Below are positions 41,178 through 49,333 of a stretch of 64,000 nucleotides of DNA, in pieces. The position numbers and the translations under genes are program-made. The notes below the pieces were generated by a model. It did no database searches. It saw nothing but the letters and a program-made list of their open reading frames with translations, and had not been told where the DNA came from. Source of the DNA: CAIOYC01 sp965277345 (GTDB lineage Bacteria; Pseudomonadota; Alphaproteobacteria; Caulobacterales; Caulobacteraceae); NCBI GenBank assembly GCA_965277345.1, contig CBDICI010000002.1, positions 248,001 through 312,000 on the forward strand, written 5' to 3'. Every line of letters begins with the position of its first letter. The first letter of the stretch is position 1.

Positions 41178-42350
41178 TCATTTGGCGGCGGCCTCGATGG
41201 GGGCGAGCTGGTCGGGCCTGCCCTTGAACAGGCTGCGTGCCCGGGCCAGCGCCCGGCCCTCGGCCGCCCCGTCGCCCAGCACATGGTAGGCGCGCACCAG
41301 CCGCGCCCAGCCGGCGGGATCGTCCGGATGGGCGTCCAGCCTGGCCTGCAGGCTGGCCACCATGCCGCGGATGAAGCCCGCCTGCTCGGCCGCGGGGGCG
41401 GCGGCGATGGCCCGGGCCTGGGTGGAGGGGGCCTGGGTGGAGGGGGCCTGAGCGGAGGGAGCCTGGGCGGAGGGGGCCTGGGCGGAGGCTGGCGCGTTGG
41501 CGGCGGACCCCCTCTCCACCTGGTCGGCCATGGCCAGAAGCGGCCGGCGGCGGGCATCCTGGTCGGGCAGTTCCGCCGCCAGCCGCCGCCACAGGCCCGC
41601 CGCCCCGGCCCGGTCGCCGTCGGCGGCGCGCGCCCCGCCGAGATAGTAGAGCGCCGCCGGGTTGTTCGGATCGAGCTGCAGGGCGTGGCCCAGCGCCGCC
41701 TCCGCCTCGGGCGTCGGCTTGTTCCCAGCCGCGGCGGCAAGGGCGTCGCCGAGGGCGGCGTAGAGGTCGGCATTGGCGGGCTCGAGCCTTGTGGCGCGCT
41801 CCAGGTCCTGCGCCGCCGCCACCGGATCACCCGCCGCCCGCTCCACCCGGCCGAGCAGGCCGAGCAGGCGGGCGTCGTTAGGCTTGTCCCGGGCCACCTC
41901 GCGCAGCACCGCGGCCACCTGATCGGCGCGCAGGGTGTTCACCGGGGCGTTGCGCCACTGGTTCAGCCGCGCCCTGAACGGCTGGTCCGGCTGGCCCGGC
42001 GCGCCGATCCACAGATAGAGGCCGAGCGCCGCGAGCGCGGCCAACGCGGCGACGGCGACGGGCGCCAGGCGCGCGCCCGCCCGCTCGGGCGCCGCCGCGC
42101 CGGGTGTGGCCAGCAGCCGCCGCGCCGCCTCCGCATGGGCGGCGGCGCGCTCGCCCTCGGGCAGCAGGCCGCGCTCCACCAGATCGTCCAGATCGGCGAG
42201 CTGGCGGCGATAGACCGCGCGGGCCGGATCGTCCGCCTCGCTCGTCACGCGCCGGGCCGTCCGGGCGGAGAACCACAGCACCAGCAAGGCGCACAGGGCG
42301 GCCAGGGTCGCCGCCGCGGGCCAGAAGACAAGGGGGGGAATGACGCCCAT
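41178..42350 (-). CDS. ccmI: Cytochrome c biogenesis protein CcmI (CycH)
   Basis: 390 residues. Two N-terminal TMs (PPLVFWPAAATLAALCALLVLWF and APVAVAALAALAALGLYLWI), a leucine-zipper-like cytoplasmic loop (YRRQLADLDDLVERGLL), and a periplasmic TPR part (ARLLGLLGRVERAAGDPVAAAQDLERATRLEPANADLYAALGDAL). It binds apocytochrome c for the lyase complex. An Ala-Gln-Ala-Pro-Ser run of tandem units interrupts the C-terminal third. A 14-bp palindrome lies directly before its start codon. Confidence 0.9.
   Translation of the reverse strand: MGVIPPLVFWPAAATLAALCALLVLWFSARTARRVTSEADDPARAVYRRQLADLDDLVERGLLPEGERAAAHAEAARRLLATPGAAAPERAGARLAPVAVAALAALAALGLYLWIGAPGQPDQPFRARLNQWRNAPVNTLRADQVAAVLREVARDKPNDARLLGLLGRVERAAGDPVAAAQDLERATRLEPANADLYAALGDALAAAAGNKPTPEAEAALGHALQLDPNNPAALYYLGGARAADGDRAGAAGLWRRLAAELPDQDARRRPLLAMADQVERGSAANAPASAQAPSAQAPSAQAPSTQAPSTQARAIAAAPAAEQAGFIRGMVASLQARLDAHPDDPAGWARLVRAYHVLGDGAAEGRALARARSLFKGRPDQLAPIEAAAK
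41416..41490. repeat. Five 15-bp tandem units inside ccmI
   Basis: GCCTGGGTGGAGGGG and variants repeat in frame, coding AQAPS/T units (A-Q-A-P-S, A-Q-A-P-T) in a flexible linker of CcmI. Number of copies may vary among strains. Confidence 0.8.
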
Positions 42351-42352
42351 GG

Positions 42353-42366
42353 CCGCTAGCTAGCGG
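42353..42366. promoter_or_regulatory. Perfect 14-bp palindrome before ccmI
   Basis: CCGCTAGCTAGCGG ends 2 bp before the ccmI ATG and takes the place of a ribosome-binding site. It could be an operator or an mRNA hairpin over the start; no regulator is suggested. Confidence 0.45.
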
Positions 42367-42437
42367 GATTGCGCGGCGGAAGCGAGAGGCGGCCAGCCAT
42401 AGCCGGCCGGTTTGGGCTTCCCGGTCCAGTTGTTTTC

Positions 42438-42533
42438 CGTCATGCCCGGACTTGTTCCGGGCAGCCATCCCGCAATCGATAATGTCATCGGACCCTTGCG
42501 GGCTAGGCCCCCGGAACAAGTCCGGGGGTGACG
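42438..42533. repeat. CGTCATGCCCGGAC-type palindromic repeat
   Basis: GTCATGCCCGGACTTGTTCC with GGGCAGCC, spacer, and a second arm CCCCCGGAACAAGTCCGGGG GTGACG. Outer and inner arms pair into a long hairpin in the 201-bp gap between ccmI and the next gene, which holds nothing else apart from the palindrome before ccmI. Confidence 0.75.
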
Positions 42534-42567
42534 AAGATTAAAGAGCAAAAGAAGGCCTAATTTCATT

Positions 42568-43851
42568 CTACGCCGCGGCGGCGCGGCGCCGGACGAGTTG
42601 GGCGCTCTGGGGGCCGCGGATCATGCCGGTGAACCGGGCGGCGATCTCCAGATAGGCGCGCACCCGCTCCGGCTCGTCGTTCTGCCCGCCGCGCAGCACC
42701 TCGATCAGGTCGTCGCAATAGGGGTCGAGCCGCTTTTCCATGGTCTCGATGGTCTTGGCGCGCAGCGAGGCGAAACCGCCGGCGGCGGCCGCCCCCCGCG
42801 CCTCCTCCATGAGGGCCAGCAGGGCCTCGGCGCGATTGACCAGCAGGGGATGGGGATCGGCGGCGAGTTTGGGAACCGGGCGCACGCTCTTGCCGGCGCC
42901 ACGGGCGGGCTGGGTGGGCAGGGCGGCGGCCACGGCCGGTTCGATCTCGCGCAGCCGCGCCTCCATGGTCAGCGACAGCGCCTTCTTCTGTTCGCCGATC
43001 CGCTGGCCCCAGGGACCCTGCCGGTTCAGCGCCAGCCACTCCTCGAACTCGGCGATCATCTGGGTGGCCACCAGCACCGAGGCCGCCTCCCCCACCCCGC
43101 CGACCTCGCCCCGCTCCGGGTCGAAGCGCTTCAGCGCGGCTACTCGCTCGTCGATGTCGTCCAGCAGCCGCTCGCACAGGCCGGCCAGTTCGGAGTCGGC
43201 CAGATAGCGGTCGCTCGGCCGGTCGATGGCGGCGGAGATCAGCCGGATCACGTGCCAGGGCTCATCCAGCATGGCGAAGACCGCCTCCCAGAACACCGGG
43301 CCGGCCTCCTCGCTGATCTCCAGCGCGTCCTTGAAGGCGAGGCGCATGGCGGCCACGTTCTCGCCGGACAGGTTGCGGGTCCAATCGCCGAGCCGCCGCT
43401 GAACCCGGCGCAGCACGGGCGACAGGCGCAGCAATCCGGCCAGGGTCGGATCGCTCTCCCCCACCAGATCGGCGGCCCGCAGACAGGCCTCGTCCAGCAC
43501 CGGCGCCGGCGCCTCGTCCCGGCGAACCCGGTTGATCGCCGCGCCCGCCTGCTCGGCCAGGTCGGGGTCGGCCTCGGCCAGGACCCGCCACGCCTCGTCA
43601 AGCCGGCGGCGGGACAGCAGCGCGCGCCTTGGGAGCGCGACCTTGTCGGTCATCGGCGTCAGGGGTTCAAACACCTCGGCCACCATGCGGCGGCGGCGGC
43701 TCTCGGCGGCGGCCAGCGCATGGACGGGTTCGAGCGTGGGGTCGGCCGTCCGCGCGCGGCCAAGGACGAGTTCGAGACGGTGCAGCGCGTCGCCCGGCGC
43801 GAGGGCGAAGACGCGCGCCACCATCTTGATCTTGTCGTCGGACAGCGGCAT
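42568..43851 (-). CDS. Conserved helical protein of unknown function
   Basis: 427 residues, no signal peptide or membrane segment, predicted mostly alpha-helical with many Glu/Arg/Leu heptad-like stretches (RRRLDEAWRVLAEADPDLAEQAG; ALSLTMEARLREIEPAVAAAL). N-terminus MPLSDDKIKMVARVFALAPGDALHRLELVL. I do not recognise a named domain; it looks like a cytoplasmic scaffold or regulator conserved in Caulobacterales. It is monocistronic on the minus strand, with 200 bp of repeat-containing sequence downstream. Confidence 0.7.
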   Translation of the reverse strand: MPLSDDKIKMVARVFALAPGDALHRLELVLGRARTADPTLEPVHALAAAESRRRRMVAEVFEPLTPMTDKVALPRRALLSRRRLDEAWRVLAEADPDLAEQAGAAINRVRRDEAPAPVLDEACLRAADLVGESDPTLAGLLRLSPVLRRVQRRLGDWTRNLSGENVAAMRLAFKDALEISEEAGPVFWEAVFAMLDEPWHVIRLISAAIDRPSDRYLADSELAGLCERLLDDIDERVAALKRFDPERGEVGGVGEAASVLVATQMIAEFEEWLALNRQGPWGQRIGEQKKALSLTMEARLREIEPAVAAALPTQPARGAGKSVRPVPKLAADPHPLLVNRAEALLALMEEARGAAAAGGFASLRAKTIETMEKRLDPYCDDLIEVLRGGQNDEPERVRAYLEIAARFTGMIRGPQSAQLVRRRAAAA

Positions 43852-43990
43852 GGGCGCCCATGACGGGGACCGTTCGTCGTCCCCACACCCATTCTGGGTT
43901 GGACACGGTTAACCAAACGCAAAGCGGTTCAAAGCGCGGTTGAGACTGACGTCGTCAGGACTTGTGCGTGCTTCCATCTCCAGACGTCGT

Positions 43991-45361
43991 TCACCCCGCG
44001 CGGGGGAGTTCGATATCCACGCGCAGGCCGCCCAGGCGCGATTCGCCGAGCGTCACGCCGCCGCCATAGGCGCGGACCAGTTCGGCGACGATAGACAGGC
44101 CGAGGCCCGAGCCCGGCGTGGTCTCGTCCAGCCGTTCGCCGCGCTGCAGGGCGGCGGTGCGCGCCTCCGGCGGCAGGCCCGGCCCGTCGTCCTCCACGCT
44201 GAGGCGCAGGCGGTTGACGGCGATGGCCTCGGCCAGCACCCGCACGCGGCGGCGACGCCACTTGCAGGCGTTCTCCATCAGGTTGCCGGCGATCTCCTGC
44301 AGGTCCTGTCGTTCGCCGAGGAAGCAGAGGTCGTCGTCGGCGTCCCAGTCGATCTGGCCTTCAGGAAAGACCCGCTCCAGCGTTCGCGCCAGTTCGTCCA
44401 GCACCTCGGCCACCACGGTGCGCTCGCCCACGCTGGTGGAGCGGGCGGCGGCTCTGGCGCGGCGCAGGTGATGCGCCACATGGCCCTGCATGGCGGCGGC
44501 CTGACGCTCCACCACCGCGCCGAGCGGCCCCGGATACGCGTCGGCCTCCGCCAGCATGACCGAGATCGGCGTCTTCAGCGCGTGGGCCAGGTTGCCCACG
44601 TGGGTGCGCTGGCGCTCCACCACCTCCTGGTTGTGGTCCAGCAGGGCGTTCAGCTCCTGCGCCAGGGGGGCGATCTCGCTGGGATAGCGCTCGGACAGCC
44701 GCGAGCGCTTGCCCACCCGCACCTCGGCGATCTCGCGGCCCATGCCGAACAGGGGCAGCAGGCCCACCCGCACCTGGATCACCACCGCCACGATCAGCCC
44801 CACCCCCAGCACCAGCAGGGCGCCGGCGGTGAGCAGGGCGAAGTGGCGCACATCGCCGTCGATATTGCCCCGATCCTGACCGAACATGAAGATCACGGGC
44901 CTCGGATAGCCCGGGAAGCGCGCCTCGCGCACGGCGATGTGCAGCTTCTGATGCAGCGGTCCCTCGGCATCGTAGAAGAAGATGTGGCCCTGATGGGTGG
45001 CGACCTGCCTGGCCGCGTCGGGGGGCGAGGGCATCTCCTGATCGAACAGGGAGCGCGAGCGCTGGTCGTTCACCGGATGCAGGCGGCCGTCGGCGCGGGT
45101 CTCCGCCAGCTCCCAATACTTGCCGGAATAGGCGCGGGTGGCGCGGGCGTCGGTGATGATCGGCGCGAACAGCTCGCCTTGGGGTGTGACCTGGGAGCCG
45201 GCGTAGAGGCTGTCGATGTCCTCCGACAGGTCCTGCTGGAACCCCTGCAGCGCCGAATAGTAGAACAGGGCCGAAAGCCCGACGCCGGTGGCCACCAGCA
45301 GCGCCACGCTCCACCCCGCCGCCAGCAGGATCAGCCGACGGACGAGGGAGCCCTGGTTCAT
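43991..45361 (-). CDS. PhoQ-like sensor histidine kinase
   Basis: 456 residues. TM1 (LILLAAGWSVALLVATGVGLSALFYY), an extracytoplasmic domain of about 140 residues, TM2 (HFALLTAGALLVLGVGLIVAVVIQV), HAMP-like region, phospho-histidine in NLAHALKTPISVMLAEA, and a HATPase with NLMENACKWRRRRV, DDGPGLPP and GSGLGLSIV. The CKW in the N-box is typical of the PhoQ-like group. Start ATG 45361 is preceded by GGGGAGGA, which is the end of a palindromic repeat. It pairs with the regulator 148 bp upstream. Confidence 0.9.
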   Translation of the reverse strand: MNQGSLVRRLILLAAGWSVALLVATGVGLSALFYYSALQGFQQDLSEDIDSLYAGSQVTPQGELFAPIITDARATRAYSGKYWELAETRADGRLHPVNDQRSRSLFDQEMPSPPDAARQVATHQGHIFFYDAEGPLHQKLHIAVREARFPGYPRPVIFMFGQDRGNIDGDVRHFALLTAGALLVLGVGLIVAVVIQVRVGLLPLFGMGREIAEVRVGKRSRLSERYPSEIAPLAQELNALLDHNQEVVERQRTHVGNLAHALKTPISVMLAEADAYPGPLGAVVERQAAAMQGHVAHHLRRARAAARSTSVGERTVVAEVLDELARTLERVFPEGQIDWDADDDLCFLGERQDLQEIAGNLMENACKWRRRRVRVLAEAIAVNRLRLSVEDDGPGLPPEARTAALQRGERLDETTPGSGLGLSIVAELVRAYGGGVTLGESRLGGLRVDIELPRAG

Positions 45362-45366
45362 CCTCT

Positions 45367-45505
45367 TTCCTCCCCTGCATAGCGGGGGAGGGGGACCGCG
45401 TGAAACGCGGGGGTGGGGGCTGCAGCCCACGACGAGGCCTGGATAGCCCCCTCCGTCACGGCGACTTCGCCGCCGCGCCACCTCCCCCGCTTCGCAGGGG
45501 AGGAT
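45367..45505. repeat. GC-rich mosaic repeat between regulator and kinase
   Basis: Right-half unit (GGGGGAGGGGGACCGCG..CGCGGGGGTGGGGGC) followed by an inverted left-half (GCCCCCTCCGTCACGGCG..GCCACCTCCCCCGC). Its end supplies the purine-rich ribosome site of the kinase gene. Confidence 0.83.
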
Positions 45506-45509
45506 TTTC

Positions 45510-46184
45510 TCACGCCGGCTCGCCCGCGAGGGGCGCCAGGCGGTAACCCAGGCCGCGCACGGTCTCGATCCGCTCCGGCCCGATCTTCTTGCGCAGGCGC
45601 CCGACGAACACCTCGATGGTGTTGCTGTCGCGGTCGAAGTCCTGGTCGTAGAGGTGCTCCACCAGCTCGGTGCGGCTGATCACCCGGCCCTGGTGCATCA
45701 TGATGTAGTGGAGCAGGCGGTATTCCAGCGAGGTCAGCCGCACCGGCTCGCCATTGACGCTGGCCCGCGCCGCGCGGGGATCGAGGCGCAGGCCGCCGCA
45801 GGCCAGGGTCGGCTGGGCATGGCCCGTGGCGCGGCGGAGCAGGGCGCGCAGGCGCGCCAAGAGCTCCTCGGTATGGAAGGGCTTGGTCAGATAGTCGTCG
45901 GCGCCGGCGTCGAAGCCCGCCACCTTCTCGCTCCACGCCGCGCGCGCGGTGAGGATCAGCACCGGCGAGGCCATGCCCTCGCGCCGCCAGCGCTCCAACA
46001 CCGACACCCCGTCCACCTTGGGCAGGCCGAGGTCGAGGATCACCGCGTCATAGGGCTCGGTCTCGCCCAGGAACTGCGCCTCCTCGCCGTCGGGGGCATA
46101 GTCCACCGCATAGCCCGCATCGCCCAGCGCCTGGCGCAGCTGGCGTGCGATATCCGGATCGTCTTCCACAAGCAGGATTCTCAT
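45510..46184 (-). CDS. PhoP/QseB-like response regulator
   Basis: 224 residues, OmpR family. Receiver: LLVEDDPDIARQL, phospho-aspartate in AVILDLGLPKVDG, lysine in LTKPFHTEEL. DNA-binding winged helix: LTSLEYRLLHYIMMHQGRVISRTELVEHLY..NTIEVFVGRLRKKI. ATG at 46184 is used; there is no clear Shine-Dalgarno, so it may be leaderless or start at an upstream TTG. In relatives a PepSY gene often precedes such pairs; here the PepSY gene is 1 kb upstream, beyond a toxin-antitoxin-like pair. Confidence 0.9.
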   Translation of the reverse strand: MRILLVEDDPDIARQLRQALGDAGYAVDYAPDGEEAQFLGETEPYDAVILDLGLPKVDGVSVLERWRREGMASPVLILTARAAWSEKVAGFDAGADDYLTKPFHTEELLARLRALLRRATGHAQPTLACGGLRLDPRAARASVNGEPVRLTSLEYRLLHYIMMHQGRVISRTELVEHLYDQDFDRDSNTIEVFVGRLRKKIGPERIETVRGLGYRLAPLAGEPA

Positions 46185-46241
46185 CGCCAAGGAGCGTAGA
46201 GGATTTTGGAGGCTGTCCCAGTTTGATTTATTGGAACATGC

Positions 46242-46265
46242 AAAAAAACCCCGCCAAAGCGGGGC
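46242..46265 (-). terminator. Rho-independent terminator of the XRE gene
   Basis: On the minus strand GCCCCGC-TTTG-GCGGGG is followed by seven T residues, 9 bp after the stop of the XRE gene. This is the only textbook intrinsic terminator in the window. Confidence 0.9.
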
Positions 46266-46274
46266 CTGAGGACA

Positions 46275-46730
46275 TCACGCAGCTATGGGCTGGTAATCAC
46301 TGGGGTTGCTCGCGTCGATCACGAAGGGCGGCATACTGGGCGAAGCCAGCGTCCATGCAGACAGGGTCTCCATCAGAGGGATAGCCGTAGCGCCGGTAAC
46401 CTGCAGCACTCGCGCACGGATAACGATCTCCGCGGAGCGGTCGATAGGTGTCTCTCCGCGTTCCCATCGACCGATCGTCTGAACGTCCTTCCCCACCAAG
46501 GCCGCCAGTTGAGCTTGGGTCAGTTCCATTTCCGTACGGAGGAACCGAATTTCCTTCGGTTGAAGGCCGGACGTCTTAGTCGCGACCATCGCGGTTAGGA
46601 CGCGGTGCAACGAATTAACGTGTTGGATGGTAACGATTGCCTTCCCTTCATCGTCCTGCAGGACGGGCAAGTCCTTCAGTACGACGTTATCGAGTCCGCA
46701 CTCGTCGTAGCGGTAGTCGATAATAGTCAT
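46275..46730 (-). CDS. XRE-family antitoxin-like regulator paired with a DUF4258 gene
   Basis: 151 residues. The N-terminus IDYRYDECGLDNVVLKDLPV followed by TIQHVNSLHRVLTAMV matches regulators coded after DUF4258 proteins in MqsRA-like pairs; the zinc cysteines of MqsA are not kept. A Cro/C1 HTH follows (KEIRFLRTEMELTQAQLAALVGKDVQTIGRWERGE). Its start overlaps the stop of the broken DUF4258 gene by ATGA, and a strong terminator follows. Base composition is lower in GC than the neighbourhood, suggesting transfer. Confidence 0.8.
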   Translation of the reverse strand: MTIIDYRYDECGLDNVVLKDLPVLQDDEGKAIVTIQHVNSLHRVLTAMVATKTSGLQPKEIRFLRTEMELTQAQLAALVGKDVQTIGRWERGETPIDRSAEIVIRARVLQVTGATAIPLMETLSAWTLASPSMPPFVIDASNPSDYQPIAA

Positions 46731-47046
46731 TTCTCGTCTCTCCACATAACCGTAACGATCTTGATCTCGCAGCCTCCGCTTGGAATGACTACGGCTCGGA
46801 CCGTTCTGCCATCGCTATTGGGGGTCGTACCCTCAATGCAATATTTGAAATAATCATATCTTGTCGATTTCTCCGCCTCTTCGTAAACAAATCCGTTCTT
46901 AAGTAATACATCAGATCTTTAACTAACAGGTCGCGCTCCATCAATCGCTCTTTGGCGTGTCCGGCGTAGGAGATAGTGAGGTCATCGCCTGTAGCACATG
47001 CATTTATGCGCTTGGTCGCGTCAGCGGGCTTCCATTTTCCTGGTCC
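46727..47046 (-). pseudogene. DUF4258 (MqsR/RelE-like) toxin-type gene, frameshifted
   Basis: Read in two frames it gives KWKPADATKRINACATGDD, SYAGHAKERLMERDLLVKDL and then KNGFVYEEAEKSTRYDYFKY, VIPSGGCEIKIVTVMWRDEK, the full pattern of the family. The frame changes near 46900, where one A seems lost from TTAAAGAAC (TTAAGAAC now). No in-frame start codon is found before KWKP; an ATG with AGGA upstream lies one base out of frame. The reading is open only from 47046. So the toxin half of this pair is probably dead while the XRE gene is intact. A sequencing error is possible for one defect, less so for both. Confidence 0.75.
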
Positions 47047-47182
47047 TTACGGCATGGCAATCGCCTATCACGGTGATAGGTGGTATCAAGTTAATTCGGT
47101 GCAAGGGGAGGCGTTCCAAAGGGATGTCCGCAATATTGTGGCCCATCTGCTACGCTCTCGATAAAGCCATAAGCGTCAGATA

Positions 47183-47202
47183 AGGCGAGCTTTGACTCGC
47201 CT
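47183..47202 (-). terminator. Hairpin after the PepSY gene
   Basis: AGGCGAG and CTCGCCT with a six-base loop, just past the PepSY stop on the minus strand, followed by TTATC. It probably ends or weakens transcription before the inserted pair. Confidence 0.5.
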
Positions 47203-47213
47203 CAACAGTGAGG

Positions 47214-47546
47214 TCACCCCCCGCTCAGGATCTGCCCCGTGGCGGCGTCGACCATGAAGTCGATCCGGCGCCCGTCGGCGGCGGCCCAGCGTACGCGGTA
47301 GACCGAGCGGCCGTCGGCGCCGGTTTCGATGCCGGCGTCGAGCAGGCGGCCGGGGGTGCGGGCGCGCACCGCCGCCACCGCCTTCTCCAGCGGCACGTGC
47401 GCGCCGGCCTTGACCTTGGCGCGCGCCTCGCCCTGCTGCTGACGCCAGTCGGCGCCGAGGGAATCCTGCACGGTCATGCCCGCCGCCAGCCCGGGGGCGA
47501 CAACGGACAGCATCGCCAGGGCGAGTATGGTGGAGCGACAGCGCAT
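47214..47546 (-). CDS. Exported PepSY-domain protein
   Basis: 110 residues: signal peptide (MRCRSTILALAMLSVVAPGLAAG) and a PepSY-like domain (VPLEKAVAAVRARTPGRLLDAGIET..VYRVRWAAADGRRIDFMVDAATGQILSGG). Such proteins often precede PhoPQ/QseBC-type pairs and may modulate the sensor. The matching regulator and kinase lie 1 kb downstream, past the XRE islet and two hairpins, so co-transcription is now unlikely. Confidence 0.83.
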   Translation of the reverse strand: MRCRSTILALAMLSVVAPGLAAGMTVQDSLGADWRQQQGEARAKVKAGAHVPLEKAVAAVRARTPGRLLDAGIETGADGRSVYRVRWAAADGRRIDFMVDAATGQILSGG

Positions 47547-47592
47547 GGCGTCATCTCTAACGCGCGGCGGCTGAATATCCGCTGAATGCCGC

Positions 47593-48546
47593 TCAGTCTT
47601 TTCGCGTCGCGGCGTAGGGCCGCTCGGTGCGCCAGGTTTCGGCCAGTTTCACCAGCGCCTCGTCCTGCGGGTCCGGCAGGGCGACCACCAGGTGGGCGAA
47701 GAGGTCGCCCCGCTGGCCTGTGGCGGGATCGACCCCGCCCCGTCCCTTCAGCCGCAGCCTGGCGCCGCTGTTCGAGCCCCTCGGCACGGTCAGGGTCACA
47801 TCGCCCTCCGGCGTCGGCGCGCTGACCTTGGCGCCCAGCACCGCGTCCGGCACGCTCACCGGCAGGTCCATGTGCAGGTCCCCGCCCTCCACGCGGAAGA
47901 CGGGGTGGCGCTTGATGGCCAGTTCGATCAGCACGTCGCCGTTCGCGCCGCCGTTCCGCCCCGGATGGCCCTGGCCGCGCAGGCGCAGGGTCTGGCCGTC
48001 GGTGGCGGCCTTGGGGATGGCCACATCGAGCGAGCGGCCGTCGCCGAAGGTGATGCGCCGGTTGGCCCCGGCGATGGCGTCCTCGAGATCGATCTCCAGC
48101 CGGGCGCGGATGTCCGAGCCCCTGGACGAGAATCCCCGTCCGCCGCCCGGGCCGCCGCCCATGCCCCCGCCCTGGCCGCCGCGGTTGAACATCTCGCCCA
48201 ATATGTCGTCGAAATTGACCCCCTCGAAGCCCTGCGCCCCGCCCGCGCTCTGGCGAAAGCCGCCGCTGAAGGGACCGGCGCCCCCCTGGCCGAAGGGATT
48301 GCCGCCGCCAAAGCCGCGCTCGCGCCCGTCGGCGTCGATCTCGCCGCGATCGAACTTCTTCTTTTTCTCGACGTCGCCGAGGATGTCGAAAGCGGCGGAG
48401 ACGCGCTTGAACCGCTCCTCGGCGGCCTTGTCGCCGGGGTTCTGGTCCGGGTGCAGTTTCTTGGCCAGCTTGCGAAAGCTCTTGCGAATCTCGTCCGCGC
48501 CGGCGGATCGGCTCACGCCCAGTTCCTGATACGGGTCTTGCGCCAA
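47593..48546 (-). CDS. DnaJ-domain protein (CbpA/DnaJ type without zinc domain)
   Basis: 317 residues. J-domain at residues 1-70 with HPD in KLHPDQNPGD; a Gly/Phe-rich linker (GGNPFGQGGAGPFSGG..GGQGGGMGGGPGGG); then two C-terminal substrate-binding beta domains (SDIRARLEIDLEDAIAGANRRI to the end). No CxxCxGxG zinc repeats, so it is CbpA-like. It recruits DnaK. The start codon is TTG, with GAGGGA upstream; no ATG is available nearby. Confidence 0.88.
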   Translation of the reverse strand: MAQDPYQELGVSRSAGADEIRKSFRKLAKKLHPDQNPGDKAAEERFKRVSAAFDILGDVEKKKKFDRGEIDADGRERGFGGGNPFGQGGAGPFSGGFRQSAGGAQGFEGVNFDDILGEMFNRGGQGGGMGGGPGGGRGFSSRGSDIRARLEIDLEDAIAGANRRITFGDGRSLDVAIPKAATDGQTLRLRGQGHPGRNGGANGDVLIELAIKRHPVFRVEGGDLHMDLPVSVPDAVLGAKVSAPTPEGDVTLTVPRGSNSGARLRLKGRGGVDPATGQRGDLFAHLVVALPDPQDEALVKLAETWRTERPYAATRKD

Positions 48547-48624
48547 GGGGTCCCTCGTTCGCCCCGGATGAAGCGGGGCGGCGCCGCATCAATTAGGCGA
48601 TTGCGGCCCGGGCGCAAGCGGGGT

Positions 48625-48642
48625 TGTGGCAATCTTGCCACA
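48625..48642. promoter_or_regulatory. Inverted repeat between higA and the DnaJ-like gene
   Basis: TGTGGCAA-TC-TTGCCACA, perfect 8-bp arms. It follows the higA stop by 3 bp and lies about 80 bp before the DnaJ-like start; it may be a terminator stem or an operator. Confidence 0.4.
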
Positions 48643-48645
48643 TAT

Positions 48646-49011
48646 CTATGCGGCGCCGAGCAAGGCCTCGGCCGGGATACGCCATTCGGCGTGCAACCGG
48701 CGAATCTGGGCCAGCGTCAGGTCGCGCTTGTGGTTCAGGAACTCCGAAGCGCGTGACTTCGACCCAAGCACGTTCACCAGATCGGCCCTTCCATAGCCGC
48801 GCTGCTCCATCACCAGACGCACGGTCGCCACCGGATCGGCGGTGACCGGCGCGCTGTCCTGTTCGAATTTGGCGAGCAGCAGCCCGAGCATTTCAAACCG
48901 GTCGGCTTCGCGCGTGCCGCGCTCCGGCTCGATATCGAAGTAGCCCTCGTACTCGGTCAGGGCGGCTTCGTAATCAGCCTCACTCCGGATCAGGTGCAGA
49001 TCTTCATTCAT
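48646..49011 (-). CDS. higA: HigA-family antitoxin
   Basis: 121 residues. An N-terminal acidic helix region (RSEADYEAALTEYEGYF) that binds the toxin, and a C-terminal HTH (YGRADLVNVLGSKSRASEFLNHKRDLTLAQIRRLHAEWRIP). It neutralises HigB and represses the operon. It starts 10 bp after the higB stop. Confidence 0.9.
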   Translation of the reverse strand: MNEDLHLIRSEADYEAALTEYEGYFDIEPERGTREADRFEMLGLLLAKFEQDSAPVTADPVATVRLVMEQRGYGRADLVNVLGSKSRASEFLNHKRDLTLAQIRRLHAEWRIPAEALLGAA

Positions 49012-49021
49012 CGGCCTTTCC

Positions 49022-49315
49022 TCACACCGTCTCCGCGTCGATCCGGTCGTATTCGGCGTGCGTGCCGACGAACTTGATCAGCATCTGCTTGTATTCATAG
49101 GAAATGCGCGCGACGATCCTGTATTTGTTGCCGCCGATGTCAAACACGACCCGCTTGTCGCCGACAAAGTCCACAGCGCCGAAATCCCTCCGGACGGCGT
49201 GACCATCCGCCCACTCCGCGCGCCTTGCGATCTGGAACCAGGCCGACAGCGGCCTTTCCGCTTCTGGATGTCGGTCCCAGAACTCACGCAGCTTGCGATG
49301 GGTGACCACGTTCAC
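49022..49315 (-). CDS. higB: HigB-family mRNA interferase toxin
   Basis: 97 residues, RelE/ParE fold. Family pattern: THRKLREFWDRHPEAERPLSAWF, DFGAVDFVGDKRVVFDIGGNKYRIVA, IKFVGTHAEYDRIDAETV. It cuts mRNA in the ribosome. I chose the GTG at 49315 with AGGG upstream because family homology begins there; the ATG at 49351 would lie next to the palindrome thought to be the operator and would make its sequence coding. Toxin precedes antitoxin, as usual for hig. Confidence 0.9.
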   Translation of the reverse strand: MNVVTHRKLREFWDRHPEAERPLSAWFQIARRAEWADGHAVRRDFGAVDFVGDKRVVFDIGGNKYRIVARISYEYKQMLIKFVGTHAEYDRIDAETV

Positions 49316-49333
49316 CCTACCGCGACTAACATA

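Noticed and set aside
41416..41490. Regular repeats as a possible CRISPR array
   Set aside because: Units are 15 bp without spacers and lie in frame inside ccmI.
46976..47164. Small plus-strand frame (62 codons) over the DUF4258 pseudogene and upstream
   Set aside because: No ribosome site or known domain; opposite to a recognisable family on the other strand. A remnant of another gene cannot be excluded.
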